Shown: positions 1-13,213, counted from the stretch's first letter. The stretch: DNA of 64,000 bases from Actinobaculum sp. 313 (GCF_003073475.1 NZ_CP029033.1:1488001-1552000), one strand, 5' to 3'. Numbers and translations: made by a program. Notes: generated by a model not told the origin, from the letters alone.

Positions 1-16
1 GACTGTGGCAGCTCAT
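1..16 (-). other. possible start of the next gene at the window edge
   Basis: An ATG lies on the minus strand at 16-14, just after the nadK stop codon, and stays open to the window edge. In many actinobacteria recN follows nadK, so this could be its first codons. Five codons are too few to identify anything, so this rests on position only. Confidence 0.2.
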
Positions 17-19
17 CTA

Positions 20-859
20 CTATCGTAAGTTGCTCTGTTCACGCCATCCCGTCACAGGAAGTTGGAACTTCGTCACCAGACGGCCGGAGAACGGCGAATC
101 GTTCAGTCGCGCCAACAACACCGGATGCTCACCACGTACCGCAGTAACAGTTGATCCACAGGGAGCCGGCAGGATCCGTCGCCCGTCGCACCATACACGC
201 GCATTATCGGCATGCACACGCAATTCCAACGTTGAAGTCGGCCCGACCACTAACGGCCGGGTGAATAGAGCATGGGCAGCGATCGGTGTCAGGAGCATCG
301 CTTCGACGTCGGGCCATACGATCGGGCCGCCCGCCGAGAAGCTGTAAGCGGTGGAACCGGTGGGTGTCGAGAAGACAACGGTGTCGACCTTGAAGGCGGA
401 AAGCTCCCGAGAGTCCACACCGATTTCTACCTCAATCATGCGTGAGGTCTCGTCTTTCTCGATAGCGGCATCGTTAAGAGCCCAGTCCCGCAACACCGTC
501 CCGTCGGGAAGTGTGACCGTCAGATCGATGGTCATGCGGCGATCAACGGCCCACTGGCCCTCGGCAATCTGATCGACAACGCGTGGCAAATCATCCGGAT
601 CTGCCTCGGACAGGAAGCCTACATGGCCGTAGTTGATGCCGAGGATAGGGGTTCCTTCCGGTCGACCGAGTTCCGCGGCACGCAATACGGTGCCGTCACC
701 GCCGATCACCAGGATCAGCTCCGCACCGCGTACGGCCTGCGGGGTCTCCCCCAGTTCCACCCGAATTCCCCTGGCCGTGAGAGCATCTGTTACCGCCTTA
801 ACGGAGCGGTCCACGTCTGGGCGCGCCGGGTGGGCGATCAGCGCCACCTTTCGATCCAT
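20..859 (-). CDS. nadK: NAD kinase
   Basis: This cytoplasmic enzyme phosphorylates NAD to NADP using ATP or polyphosphate. The 279-residue product has the normal family length. The GGDGT motif is at residues 53-57, an ND variant of the conserved NE/D motif at 129-130, and the glycine-rich PTGSTAYSFSAGGP segment at about 166-179. The ATG shares one base with the tlyA stop (TGATG), so the two are translationally coupled. The order tlyA-nadK is conserved in actinobacteria. The family assignment is firm; the phosphoryl donor preference cannot be read from the sequence. Confidence 0.96.
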   Translation of the reverse strand: MDRKVALIAHPARPDVDRSVKAVTDALTARGIRVELGETPQAVRGAELILVIGGDGTVLRAAELGRPEGTPILGINYGHVGFLSEADPDDLPRVVDQIAEGQWAVDRRMTIDLTVTLPDGTVLRDWALNDAAIEKDETSRMIEVEIGVDSRELSAFKVDTVVFSTPTGSTAYSFSAGGPIVWPDVEAMLLTPIAAHALFTRPLVVGPTSTLELRVHADNARVWCDGRRILPAPCGSTVTAVRGEHPVLLARLNDSPFSGRLVTKFQLPVTGWREQSNLR

Positions 860-1692
860 CAGTCTCCTACCCTTGGGCCGACCGGCCCTGTCTCAATGGC
901 CTCTTGAATAGCACGTGACAGGGTCTCACCGAGTCTATCCGGCTCGCCCGCCTTCATATACAGAAAGTACTCTACATTGCCGGCGGGTCCGGGCAGCGGC
1001 GATGCCGCTACCGCCTTGATTGCGAGGCCTGCATCGCGAGCGGACTGTGCAACGCGCAGCACCGCCTGGTGATGCAAGGCGGGGTCACGAACCACACCAC
1101 CCGAGCCGAGCAGCTCACGTCCGACTTCGAACTGGGGCTTGACCATGAGCAGGAAGTCCGCATCCGGTGTGGCCGCTGCGATCAACGCGGGGAGCACGAG
1201 CGCTAAAGAGATAAAAGAAAGGTCACCGACTACCAGGCTCGGCGCGGGGGCGACAAGGGCGGGATCAAGAGTACGTACATTCGTCCGTTCGATCACCGTA
1301 ACTCGTGGATCTTCTCGTAGTTTCCACGCTATTTGTCCGTATCCGACGTCGACGGCGACCACGTGTTCAGCCCCCCGGCGTAGCAGCACCTCGGTAAAAC
1401 CTCCCGTGGAGGCCCCTGCATCGAGACAACGCCTTCCTTTGATAACCGGACCGTCGCCAGCCAATGCGTCCAGTGCGCCAATCAACTTGTAGGCACCGCG
1501 TGAAACATAGGACTCGCCACTTCCTTCTTTCACTACCAGTGCCTGCGCGGGATCCATTTGTCGAGCCGCCTTATGCACAACTACTCCGTCAAGGTAGACC
1601 GCCCCTTGCGAAATCAGTTCTGCAGCGTGCTGTCTGGACCGCGCTAGCTTGCGGCGGACCAACTCGGCATCGACGCGGATGAGCCGTGCCAT
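859..1692 (-). CDS. tlyA: TlyA family 2'-O-ribose rRNA methyltransferase (hemolysin-like)
   Basis: TlyA methylates ribose 2'-OH groups of cytidines in 16S and 23S rRNA and is known for its link to capreomycin sensitivity in mycobacteria. An N-terminal S4 RNA-binding domain spans about residues 1-60 (RLIRVDAELVRRKLARSR start). It is followed by a Rossmann methyltransferase with the SAM motif DAGASTGGFT at 91-100 and a VGDLSFISL segment typical of FtsJ/TlyA proteins. Length is 277 residues, normal for the family. It begins 3 bp after the stop of the upstream small ORF and overlaps nadK by one base, so it sits inside a tight operon. Which cytidines are modified here is inferred from homologs. 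Confidence 0.93.
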   Translation of the reverse strand: MARLIRVDAELVRRKLARSRQHAAELISQGAVYLDGVVVHKAARQMDPAQALVVKEGSGESYVSRGAYKLIGALDALAGDGPVIKGRRCLDAGASTGGFTEVLLRRGAEHVVAVDVGYGQIAWKLREDPRVTVIERTNVRTLDPALVAPAPSLVVGDLSFISLALVLPALIAAATPDADFLLMVKPQFEVGRELLGSGGVVRDPALHHQAVLRVAQSARDAGLAIKAVAASPLPGPAGNVEYFLYMKAGEPDRLGETLSRAIQEAIETGPVGPRVGD

Positions 1693-1695
1693 GGT

Positions 1696-1845
1696 CTAAC
1701 CCTGTGCCTGCGAGAGTTTACGTGTCAGGGCCAAGTGCACTGCTTCAAGTGACTCGATCTGCCCATCAAGATCCTGCTCGGCAAGCTGCTGTAGCGCTTT
1801 TTCCGGATCAAGGGGAGCCTGTGGAACCGGTGTACTGTCAGTCAT
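1696..1845 (-). CDS. small conserved-position protein (49 aa)
   Basis: This 49-residue ORF starts at ATG 1845-1843 and stops at TAG 1698-1696, three bases before the tlyA start. GGAG lies 8 bases before the ATG (GGAGAATTATC-ATG). It begins MTDSTPVPQAPLDPEKALQQ and continues with an acidic helical segment (LAEQDLDGQIESLEAVHLAL), so it looks like a short soluble helical peptide without a membrane segment. In M. tuberculosis a small hypothetical (Rv1693) occupies the same place between the HAD phosphatase and tlyA, which supports a real gene. Function is unknown. Confidence 0.75.
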   Translation of the reverse strand: MTDSTPVPQAPLDPEKALQQLAEQDLDGQIESLEAVHLALTRKLSQAQG

Positions 1846-2050
1846 GATAATTCTCCGTGGTTATCGCCATCCGCAACAGAAGCGTACACTTTTAGAACAC
1901 GGGCATCGCTGTATGGCGCCGACGACGGGGTTTCCCGCGATCCAAACCTGCGCGCCTTCGCCTCAAATGCACGCAGACGACGGGGAGCTGCCGCCCTCCC
2001 GCCTCAATCGCACGTCCCTTGACCGGGCCGATGGTGCGGTCGTCATGTTG
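1846..2050. other. intergenic region, no gene seen
   Basis: About 205 bp separate the HAD phosphatase stop from the small ORF. Apart from the ribosome binding site of the small ORF (minus strand, about 1853-1857), I see no convincing gene, hairpin or promoter. Confidence 0.5.
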
Positions 2051-3094
2051 TCAGTGCTCGGACTTCCGGCGCACTGTTAGTTCCGGAACGGCAGCGGCAA
2101 GAGCCTTCGCATCGGTACCGGCGTCACTGGCCGCCCACGCCGCCGCCGCCAGGGCACGATAAGTGTTCAAGTCAAGCGGGTCCGTCAACTGCGCTCCGCC
2201 CAATTCGAAGGCAGTGCCGGTCCAGCGGGCGCGGCGGTCTCCCACCACATGCCAGCCATCGTCGTCGCGACTATGCTCCGGATAGGGCTCATTAAGTCCG
2301 CGTAGATCGTCACACAGGTAGGTGGGACGACGTGCTGGTTCAACCAGAACGATATCGCGGGCAGAGGCCAAGCCCGTGAGAACATGCAGACACGGAATGC
2401 CCGCGGTCACTGCCCCTTTTACATCCGTATCCAGATTGTCCCCGATGAACAACGGGTTCTCCGCGTTCTTGAAGCGTGCCGCCATGCGATAGATCTCTGG
2501 TTCTGGCTTACCGGCAGACAGCGGGACAGCGCCGGTGGTATTGCATACCGCCAGTACAAGAGAGCCATTGCCTACCATGATTCCCCGCTCTCGCGGGACG
2601 CTCTTATCCAGATTGGTAGCGATATACATGGCTCCATTGGCGATTGCCAGCGCCACCTCGGATAGTGCCTCCCAGTTGACCTCCGGAAAAAAGCCTTGAA
2701 TAACCGCTTCCGGATAGTCATCTGCCGATTGCACAACGGTGAAATAGTCGGCCTTGGCAACGGCATCGTGCAAGCCCGGGCCACCCATGATCATCAACCG
2801 CGCACCGCGCGCAAGCCGTTCTTGCGCAAGACCAACGGCGACATGAGCCGAAGAAACCACCTCTTCGGGGCGTGCAGGCATACCTAAGGAAACAAGCTGT
2901 TCAGCCACCTGTTCGCCGGTGCGAGAGGCATTGTTTGTGACGTAGGCGACACGCATGCCGTTGGCCAGGGCGGTGCGAATGCCTTCGGCCGCATGGGGCA
3001 CCGCATTCTTCCCGGTGTAGGTGACGCCATCTAGGTCGAAGAGTCCTACATCAAACCGGGAGGCAAGAGTCTGGGCCGCAGAAGTCTCGGTCAT
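2051..3094 (-). CDS. NagD-type HAD-superfamily IIA sugar phosphatase
   Basis: This is probably a cytoplasmic phosphatase of the NagD/pNPPase (HAD class IIA) group; the substrate is unknown. Motif I is DLDGV near residues 20-24, motif II includes TNNASRTG near 55, and motif III/IV is the GDNLDTDVKGA segment in the C-terminal half. The family core is about 260 residues; here about 60 further residues follow, ending in a basic tail. The ATG at 3094 shares one base with the preceding TGA and has AGGAG 8 bases upstream. A GTG one codon earlier (3097) is the alternative start. It belongs to the operon of the TPR protein and is the equivalent of Rv1692 by position. Confidence 0.88.
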   Translation of the reverse strand: MTETSAAQTLASRFDVGLFDLDGVTYTGKNAVPHAAEGIRTALANGMRVAYVTNNASRTGEQVAEQLVSLGMPARPEEVVSSAHVAVGLAQERLARGARLMIMGGPGLHDAVAKADYFTVVQSADDYPEAVIQGFFPEVNWEALSEVALAIANGAMYIATNLDKSVPRERGIMVGNGSLVLAVCNTTGAVPLSAGKPEPEIYRMAARFKNAENPLFIGDNLDTDVKGAVTAGIPCLHVLTGLASARDIVLVEPARRPTYLCDDLRGLNEPYPEHSRDDDGWHVVGDRRARWTGTAFELGGAQLTDPLDLNTYRALAAAAWAASDAGTDAKALAAAVPELTVRRKSEH

Positions 3095-5166
3095 CACTCG
3101 TACTCCTCTTGATCAGTGTCTTGCGCATCATCAATGCGCTCGGGACCATCAACGCCCTCCGGACCATCAACGCCCTCCGGACCATCAACGCCCTCCGGAC
3201 CATCAACGCCCTCCGGACCATCGCCATGCTCAGCCCCAGCGCTGGCGGTTTCCTCGGCGAACGCGTCGTCGTCCCATTCAAACTCTCGCTGATCATCGTC
3301 ATCGCCTTCGCTTAGCTCAGGCTCGTCAACGTCGCCGAGCATTTCCTCACCTGCACCTGCGGAATCGATCTCTCCCTCACCCTCAGACACAAGCTCCTCA
3401 TCCTCAAGGACCTCGACCTCACCGTTCTCGTCGTACACCGGCTTCCAGGTCGAACGAAGTTCCTCGGCCTCTTCTTCTCGTCCTAACTCCGCCAGTCGAT
3501 CAGCGCGGATTAGCTCGACGCGAGCCCGCAACATTTCATCTAGATTCTCGACCTTGATACGTTCCAGGACTGCCAGACCACCGGCAGAGTCTCCACTGTC
3601 CGCGCGTGCGCCTGAGGTGACCAACGCCAGTTCAATCTGCTCCTCGGGAGCAAGGCGCTTGAGCGGAATCTCCGATATGAATGCCAACGCCTTCTCCGGA
3701 CGCCCGAGTCCCCGCTCTGAGTCTGCCTCCAGCGCAACATGGCTATAGTCGTCTGTCATGCGACGATATGTCCGCAGTTCGCGAAGCGCTTCAGAATAAC
3801 GCCCCGTCAGGTAGGCCGCCACCCCCAGGGCCTCCCGCACAACGTCCACCCGCGTTGCGCGACGATACGCTGCGCGCGCGTGCTCGTAGGCGATCTCAGG
3901 GTCGACATCCATCATCGAACCCGCGAAGACCAAGTGCCGCGCAACTCTGTCTGCGGTTTCCTTTCGCAGAGCCATGAGGTGCCGCCGCGACTCGGAATCA
4001 AGATCCTTCGCTGATACCGTCTCCGGCAATTCGGGCTCAGAATCGCGATGTTGCCTATGATCCTCGCCGTTGTCCCAGCGGCGGTCGTTGTCTCGGTGGT
4101 CGTTGCGTTTGTAGCCGCCACGGTCTTGGTAGCGGTCGTCTCGGCGTGGGCGGGAATCAGAGTGTCCGTACCGGTCCTCCCGGTAGCCACCACGACCGCG
4201 TCCGTCGTCGTCACGGCGGTCTTCCCAGCGGCGTCCTTCACCACGCTCGTAACGGTCCCGGCCATACCCGCGTCGATCATCCCGACGACGATCATCACCA
4301 CGACTCCACCCACGATCATCCCGACGACGACCACCATCGCGGTCGTCGCGCCCGCGGGGGCGGTAGTCACGCCGGTCATCATCGCCGTAACGATCCCGCC
4401 GGTTCTCGCGTTGGCCTCGGTAACCGTCGCCGTTGTCCCAGCGGCGGTCGTTGTCTCGGTGGTCGTTGCGTTTGTAGCCGCCACGGTCTTGGTAGCGGTC
4501 GTCTCGGCGTGGGCGGGAATCAGAGTGTCCGTACCGGTCCTCCCGGTAGCCACCACGACCGCGTCCGTCGTCGTCACGGCGGTCTTCCCAGCGGCGTCCT
4601 TCACCACGCTCGTAACGGTCCCGGCCATACCCGCGTCGATCATCCCGACGACGATCATCACCACGACTCCACCCACGATCATCCCGACGACGACCACCAT
4701 CGCGGTCGTCGCGCCCGCGGGGGCGGTAGTCACGCCGGTCATCATCGCCGTAACGATCCCGCCGGTTCTCGCGTTGGCCTCGGTAACCGTCGCCGTTGTC
4801 CCAGCGGCGGTCGTTGTCTCGGTGGTCGTTGCGTTTGTAGCCGCCACGGTCTTGGTAGCGGTCGTCTCGGCGTGGGCGGGAATCAGAGTGTCCGTACCGG
4901 TCCTCCCGGTAGCCACCACGACCGCGTCCGTCGTCGTCACGGCGGTCTTCCCAGCGGCGTCCTTCACCACGCTCGTAACGGTCCCGGCCATACCCGCGTC
5001 GATCATCCCGACGACGATCATCACCACGACTCCACCCACGATCATCCCGACGACGACCACCATCGTCTCGGGACGACCTAGCGCGTCGATCTGAGGCCGA
5101 CTGCCACCCGGAGGATGGGCGCTCCTCGCGCTCGAATTCACCTGACGTATTCTGATCCTCTGACAT
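3094..5166 (-). CDS. TPR protein with Arg/Asp/Gly-rich repetitive N-terminal half
   Basis: The product has about 690 residues in three parts. The first half is a strongly charged low-complexity region (repeats of RRDDRGWSRGDDRRRDD type) made of a 121-residue unit present 2.76 times. A helical middle part (from about SRRHLMALRKETADR) has TPR-like helices such as AYEHARAAYRRATR and YSEALRELRTYRR. The tail is acidic and carries GVDGPE repeats. No signal peptide or membrane segment is seen. ATG 5166 has GAGGG just upstream; GTG 5172 is the alternative. By position it matches Rv1691, a TPR protein of unknown role. The Arg-rich disordered part suggests RNA or acidic-partner binding, which is inference only. 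Confidence 0.85.
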   Translation of the reverse strand: MSEDQNTSGEFEREERPSSGWQSASDRRARSSRDDGGRRRDDRGWSRGDDRRRDDRRGYGRDRYERGEGRRWEDRRDDDGRGRGGYREDRYGHSDSRPRRDDRYQDRGGYKRNDHRDNDRRWDNGDGYRGQRENRRDRYGDDDRRDYRPRGRDDRDGGRRRDDRGWSRGDDRRRDDRRGYGRDRYERGEGRRWEDRRDDDGRGRGGYREDRYGHSDSRPRRDDRYQDRGGYKRNDHRDNDRRWDNGDGYRGQRENRRDRYGDDDRRDYRPRGRDDRDGGRRRDDRGWSRGDDRRRDDRRGYGRDRYERGEGRRWEDRRDDDGRGRGGYREDRYGHSDSRPRRDDRYQDRGGYKRNDHRDNDRRWDNGEDHRQHRDSEPELPETVSAKDLDSESRRHLMALRKETADRVARHLVFAGSMMDVDPEIAYEHARAAYRRATRVDVVREALGVAAYLTGRYSEALRELRTYRRMTDDYSHVALEADSERGLGRPEKALAFISEIPLKRLAPEEQIELALVTSGARADSGDSAGGLAVLERIKVENLDEMLRARVELIRADRLAELGREEEAEELRSTWKPVYDENGEVEVLEDEELVSEGEGEIDSAGAGEEMLGDVDEPELSEGDDDDQREFEWDDDAFAEETASAGAEHGDGPEGVDGPEGVDGPEGVDGPEGVDGPERIDDAQDTDQEEYE
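3145..3216 (-). repeat. four exact 18-bp tandem repeats in the TPR gene
   Basis: The plus-strand unit accatcaacgccctccgg occurs four times without change, with decayed copies on both sides (3127-3144 and from 3217). It encodes the acidic hexapeptide repeat GVDGPE near the C-terminus. The multiple-of-three unit keeps the frame. Confidence 0.95.
4064..5065 (-). repeat. 363-bp in-frame tandem repeat, 2.76 copies
   Basis: Period 363 bp is seen directly: the same segment (gccgttgtcccagcgg) starts at 4066, 4429 and 4792. The copies appear identical, including at third codon positions, up to 5065 where the third copy breaks off. Identity at this level points to very recent duplication. The unit is 121 codons, so copy-number change keeps the reading frame. 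Confidence 0.95.
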
Positions 5167-6048
5167 TTCCACCCTCGCGGTTCAGTTATAAGCAAGCATC
5201 ATGGTTGTAGAGACAACGCTAAGAGTGTACCTGCTTCTAGGCATAGGTGGGAATGCCATTTGGGTGTTCGCTAGGTCTCGGGTATGGCTTTAGACGGTGT
5301 GCCTGTTGCTCGTGTTTGGTGCGGTGAGCGCCGGGCGCTGTGGCGCGGTGCTGGTGGCGTGTGCGAGTGTTGGTGGTGCGTGTCGTGGGGTGCCGTTGGG
5401 TTCTTCGGGTTTTCCGTGGCTTTGCGTGGTTTTGCGTGGTTTTGCGTGAATGATCCGGCGTTTTGCTGAAAGCCCGGGAAATTTGGTTGGTGGGTTGGCA
5501 CGGGCGAGCCGTGTCGGCGTGATGTGGCTTGTGGGTCGGCGTGGTGGATCTTGGTCGAGGTGCTGCTGGGGACTGTGTTTGCCGCCGTCCTTGTTGGTTT
5601 TCATGGTTGGCACTGTTGTCTCTGCATCATCGTCGCAGTGTTTGCCCGTCGGCGAATACTAACGGTCGATGAGCGGGGGGAATGATCCGCGAGACGGCGA
5701 GAACCCGGGGTTGTTGGCACCGGGCCTGTGCCGAGCATTCTTTGTGCCATCACGGCCGTGCTGGTTCGGTATCTCGGTGCTACGCTCGGCCACCGTTTCA
5801 ATGCCTGAGCGGGTCGGCGCGGCGGGATTTGGCTTCCGTGCCAGCTCAAACACGGGCCCGGGGCCGGGTAAGAGTGTGGCAGAGGTGACCACCACCGGGC
5901 CTATAGGCCCGTGACTCCACACGCCTGCCGGGTGCCTGTCGTGCTTGTCGGGCGCCTGCAGGGCGCTGTCGGGTTTGTCTGGTGGGCCAAGACAACAACC
6001 AGGAATGCGTCTAAACACAATACCCACAGACAACACGCATACGCCCGA
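5167..6048. other. long gene-free stretch 3' of the rRNA operon, strand-skewed composition
   Basis: About 880 bp contain only ORFs of biased composition. From about 5230 to 5650 the plus strand is strongly G/T-rich with small repeats such as ttttgcgtgg (about 5420-5450). A weak promoter-like TATAAC for the TPR gene may lie near 5190 on the minus strand, but I see no good -35. I see no convincing gene here. Confidence 0.5.
5896..5911. repeat. 16-bp perfect palindrome downstream of the rRNA operon
   Basis: CGGGCCTATAGGCCCG is self-complementary. It lies about 200 bp beyond the last rRNA gene. It could form a second termination hairpin, but there is no T-run on either side. Confidence 0.4.
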
Positions 6049-6093
6049 GGGCCAGAACCCCACAAGACAACAACTCCTTGCGGGTTCTGGCCC
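6049..6093 (-). terminator. rRNA operon terminator-like hairpin
   Basis: A perfect 12-bp inverted repeat (gggccagaaccc / gggttctggccc) with a 21-nt loop starts about 18 bases past the 3' end of the 5S gene. Within the loop CAAG/CTTG can extend the stem. In the transcript it is followed by a moderately U-rich but interrupted stretch, so it is probably the rrn terminator or a processing stem. Confidence 0.7.
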
Positions 6094-6110
6094 CCAGACC
6101 AACCGAGAAC

Positions 6111-6230
6111 GTGGTGGCAGTGTCCTACTCTCCCACACCCTGCCGAGTGCAGTACCATCGGCGCTGGCAGGCTTAGCTTCCGGGTTCGGAATGGGACCGG
6201 GCGTTTCCCTACCGCTATGACCACCACCAC
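6111..6230 (-). rRNA. rrf: 5S ribosomal RNA
   Basis: The minus strand reads as a typical 5S rRNA. The ends pair (gtggtgg with ccaccac), and the conserved internal segments CCGAACCCGGAAGCTAAG and GGTACTGCAC are present. Length is about 118-120 nt. The gene lies about 110 bp downstream of the 23S gene, in the usual rrn order. Confidence 0.95.
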
Positions 6231-6339
6231 AAACAACACGGGCACCCACACCCAACCACCAAGCCCCTCACACGAGTGGCCTGCTTGGCGTGGGGATCGT
6301 GAATCGTATAGTAGGCGCGAGCACACAAGAAAACACGTG

Positions 6340-11208
<4,869 letters not shown>

Positions 11209-11389
11209 ACAAAAAGAGAGCCAAACCCAACCCAACAAAAACAGCAACCAACCACCCACCACAACAGCAGACAGCCAGCCACCAAACAAAAAACAAAAAC
11301 CAGACACACTATCAAGCACCCAAACACCACACCCACACCCCAGAAGACGTCGGCGTTACCACCTTGGCCTCCGGAAGGGGCACTCAGCG
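11209..11389 (-). other. rrn leader region
   Basis: About 180 bp between the promoter and the 16S gene. It is C/A-rich on the plus strand, so the leader RNA is G/U-rich like the 16S-23S spacer, which suggests pairing for precursor processing. No open reading frame of normal composition is present. Confidence 0.6.
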
Positions 11390-11418
11390 AGTCTACCAGA
11401 TTTCGCCTGTCGCGTCAA
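11390..11418 (-). promoter_or_regulatory. rRNA operon promoter P2 (SigA type)
   Basis: On the minus strand TTGACG (11418-11413) and TAGACT (11395-11390) are separated by exactly 17 bp. Transcription would start near 11383, about 175 bp before the 16S gene. This is a near-consensus housekeeping promoter at the expected place. Confidence 0.85.
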
Positions 11419-11518
11419 ACGCGACCGCTCGATTCCTTCGAAGAACTCGCCACCCCAGAGCACACTGAACCCGCAGATTTTCCTCATTGGATTCCGCCGC
11501 GCTCCGGCAGCAGATAAG

Positions 11519-11547
11519 AGACTACTCAGCTGGCAGGACCTGGTCAA
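11519..11547 (-). promoter_or_regulatory. rRNA operon promoter P1 (SigA type)
   Basis: A second match with the same geometry, TTGACC (11547-11542), 17 bp, TAGTCT (11524-11519), lies 129 bp upstream of P2. Tandem promoters are usual for rrn operons. Confidence 0.75.
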
Positions 11548-11956
11548 GCCAGGATCGGGTGAGACAGCCCACGCGCGCCTTTCCGCTGCAATCTTCGCTA
11601 TATGGGCTAGTCACGTGGCGGGCCGCCATGGAATCGAGTCTGGCTACACCGCCCGCTACCGGTCGAAGAACCATTTGCCTCTTCGTAGATCGCTCCGTCG
11701 GCAGGTTCCGCGCCTGATGCGTTCTGGCGGCGCTGATCGTGGCCGGGGCACGGGCCGCGAGGCTCCCCTCGCGCCTTGCCTTCCGAGCCTTCAGATGAAC
11801 ACACGAAGGACGGGTCAATACGCAAGATGACGGCTCCGAGTACATTGCCTACGGCGCAGGCAAAGTCCGTGCCCCGATACCAGCGGGAACGGCCCGATGC
11901 CTACGCCGATGCGAAGAGAGCCAACTGCTTACATGAACAACTGGGACGGGCAAGCC
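11548..11956. other. intergenic region upstream of rrn, no gene seen
   Basis: About 410 bp between the tyrS stop and rrn P1. Several short ORFs exist on both strands but none has a recognisable domain or a good ribosome binding site. Upstream activating sequence for rrn is possible but not visible as a motif. Confidence 0.45.
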
Positions 11957-13213
11957 CTATTGCACCCGCGCCACCGCAAGGTTCTTCTTGCCCTTGCGCA
12001 GTAGCACGATGCCGCCAGGTAAAACATCGCCGCTGCGCACCTCCTGACCATCGACCACCTTCCGGTTGTTAACGTAGAGTCCCCCGGAGGCAACGGTACG
12101 TCGTGCCGCGCCGATGCCCTTTTCGAGTCCGGCCTGAACAAACGCGTTGACGACAGGCTCCCCAAAAGCGATAGTCGCCTGTGGCAACTCGGCCACGGCA
12201 TCGGCCAGGGTTTCGGCATCCAGCGCGCTCAACTCCTCACCGCCGAATAACGCCCGGGATGCCGCAATGACGCGCTCGGTGGCATCGGCTCCGTGGACCC
12301 ACGTCGTCACGTCCTCCGCCAGAATGCGCTGTGCCTGCCGCGCCGCCGGGCGCTCCTGCACCATTCGCTCCAACTCCTCAATTTCCTCCCTTGTGCGGAA
12401 GGTGAAGATTTTGAGCATACGTATAACGTCGTCGTCGGCGATATTGAGCCAGAACTGGTAGAACTTGTATGGGCTGAACATCTCCGGGTTCAGCCAAATT
12501 GCCCCACCCTCCGTCTTACCGAACTTCGTGCCGTCCGCCTTGGTAATAAGCGGGTTGGTAAGAACATGCACGTCGGCGTTCTCCACCTTGTGGATGAGTT
12601 CCATTCCTCCCACAAGGTTGCCCCACTGATCATTGCCGCCCACTTCCAGCGTGCAACCGTAACGTCGGTACAGCTCCAGGTAGTCGTTGGCTTGCAAGAT
12701 CTGGTAGCTGAACTCCGTGAAGGAGATGCCCTCGTCGCTGGCGAGCCTACGTGCGACGATGTCCTTTGCGAGCATCGTGCCAAGACGGAAATGCTTGCCC
12801 AGGTCACGCAGGAAGTCGACCGCGCTCATGGACGCCGTCCAATCAAGATTGTTGACGATACGCGCCGGATTCTCCCCCTCGAAATCGAGCAAGCTCTCCA
12901 GTTGTCCGCGCAGAGCGTCCGCCCACCGCGCCACCACGTCCTTCGTGTTCAGCGTGCGTTCCCCCTTGGCACGCGGATCGCCGATAAGACCCGTTGCTCC
13001 CCCTACCAACGCCAGCGGATGGTGACCCGCCAACTGCAGGTGCCGCATAACCTTCACCGCCACCAGATGACCGTGATGCAAAGAGGGCGCGGTCGGATCG
13101 AAACCGCAATAGTAAGTGACCGGCCCGTTGTTCAGAGCGCTGCGCAGCGCTTCCAAATCGGTGTGCTGAGCAATAAGCCCGCGCCACTGCAGTTCGTCGA
13201 GGACGTCAGTCAC
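11957..13213 (-). CDS. tyrS: tyrosyl-tRNA synthetase
   Basis: A class I aminoacyl-tRNA synthetase that charges tRNA-Tyr. With the start at GTG 13213 (GGCGGAGAA upstream) the product has 418 residues, the usual length; a longer frame upstream has no homology-like content. Visible are YYCGFDPTAPSLHHGH (HIGH-type motif), GGNDQWGN for tyrosine binding, KFGKT as the KMSKS equivalent, and a C-terminal S4 domain with GGLYVNNRKV. It follows the EVE-like gene after 118 bp and is the last protein gene before the rRNA operon. In mycobacteria tyrS also lies next to mpg. Confidence 0.97.
   Translation of the reverse strand: MTDVLDELQWRGLIAQHTDLEALRSALNNGPVTYYCGFDPTAPSLHHGHLVAVKVMRHLQLAGHHPLALVGGATGLIGDPRAKGERTLNTKDVVARWADALRGQLESLLDFEGENPARIVNNLDWTASMSAVDFLRDLGKHFRLGTMLAKDIVARRLASDEGISFTEFSYQILQANDYLELYRRYGCTLEVGGNDQWGNLVGGMELIHKVENADVHVLTNPLITKADGTKFGKTEGGAIWLNPEMFSPYKFYQFWLNIADDDVIRMLKIFTFRTREEIEELERMVQERPAARQAQRILAEDVTTWVHGADATERVIAASRALFGGEELSALDAETLADAVAELPQATIAFGEPVVNAFVQAGLEKGIGAARRTVASGGLYVNNRKVVDGQEVRSGDVLPGGIVLLRKGKKNLAVARVQ

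Noticed and set aside
3145-3216. Short repeats as a CRISPR array
   Set aside because: Units are 18 bp with no spacers and encode a peptide repeat in frame.
3912-5195. Long open frames on both strands across the 363-bp repeats (427 residues on the minus strand, 348 and 311 on the plus strand)
   Set aside because: They mirror the repetitive R/D/G codons of the real gene in other frames. Composition is extreme (Ala/Thr/Val or His/Gly) and there is no start signal or domain.
5271-5613. 76- and 107-residue minus-strand ORFs after the rRNA operon
   Set aside because: Products are His/Pro/Thr-rich because of the A/C-rich strand, with no start signal.
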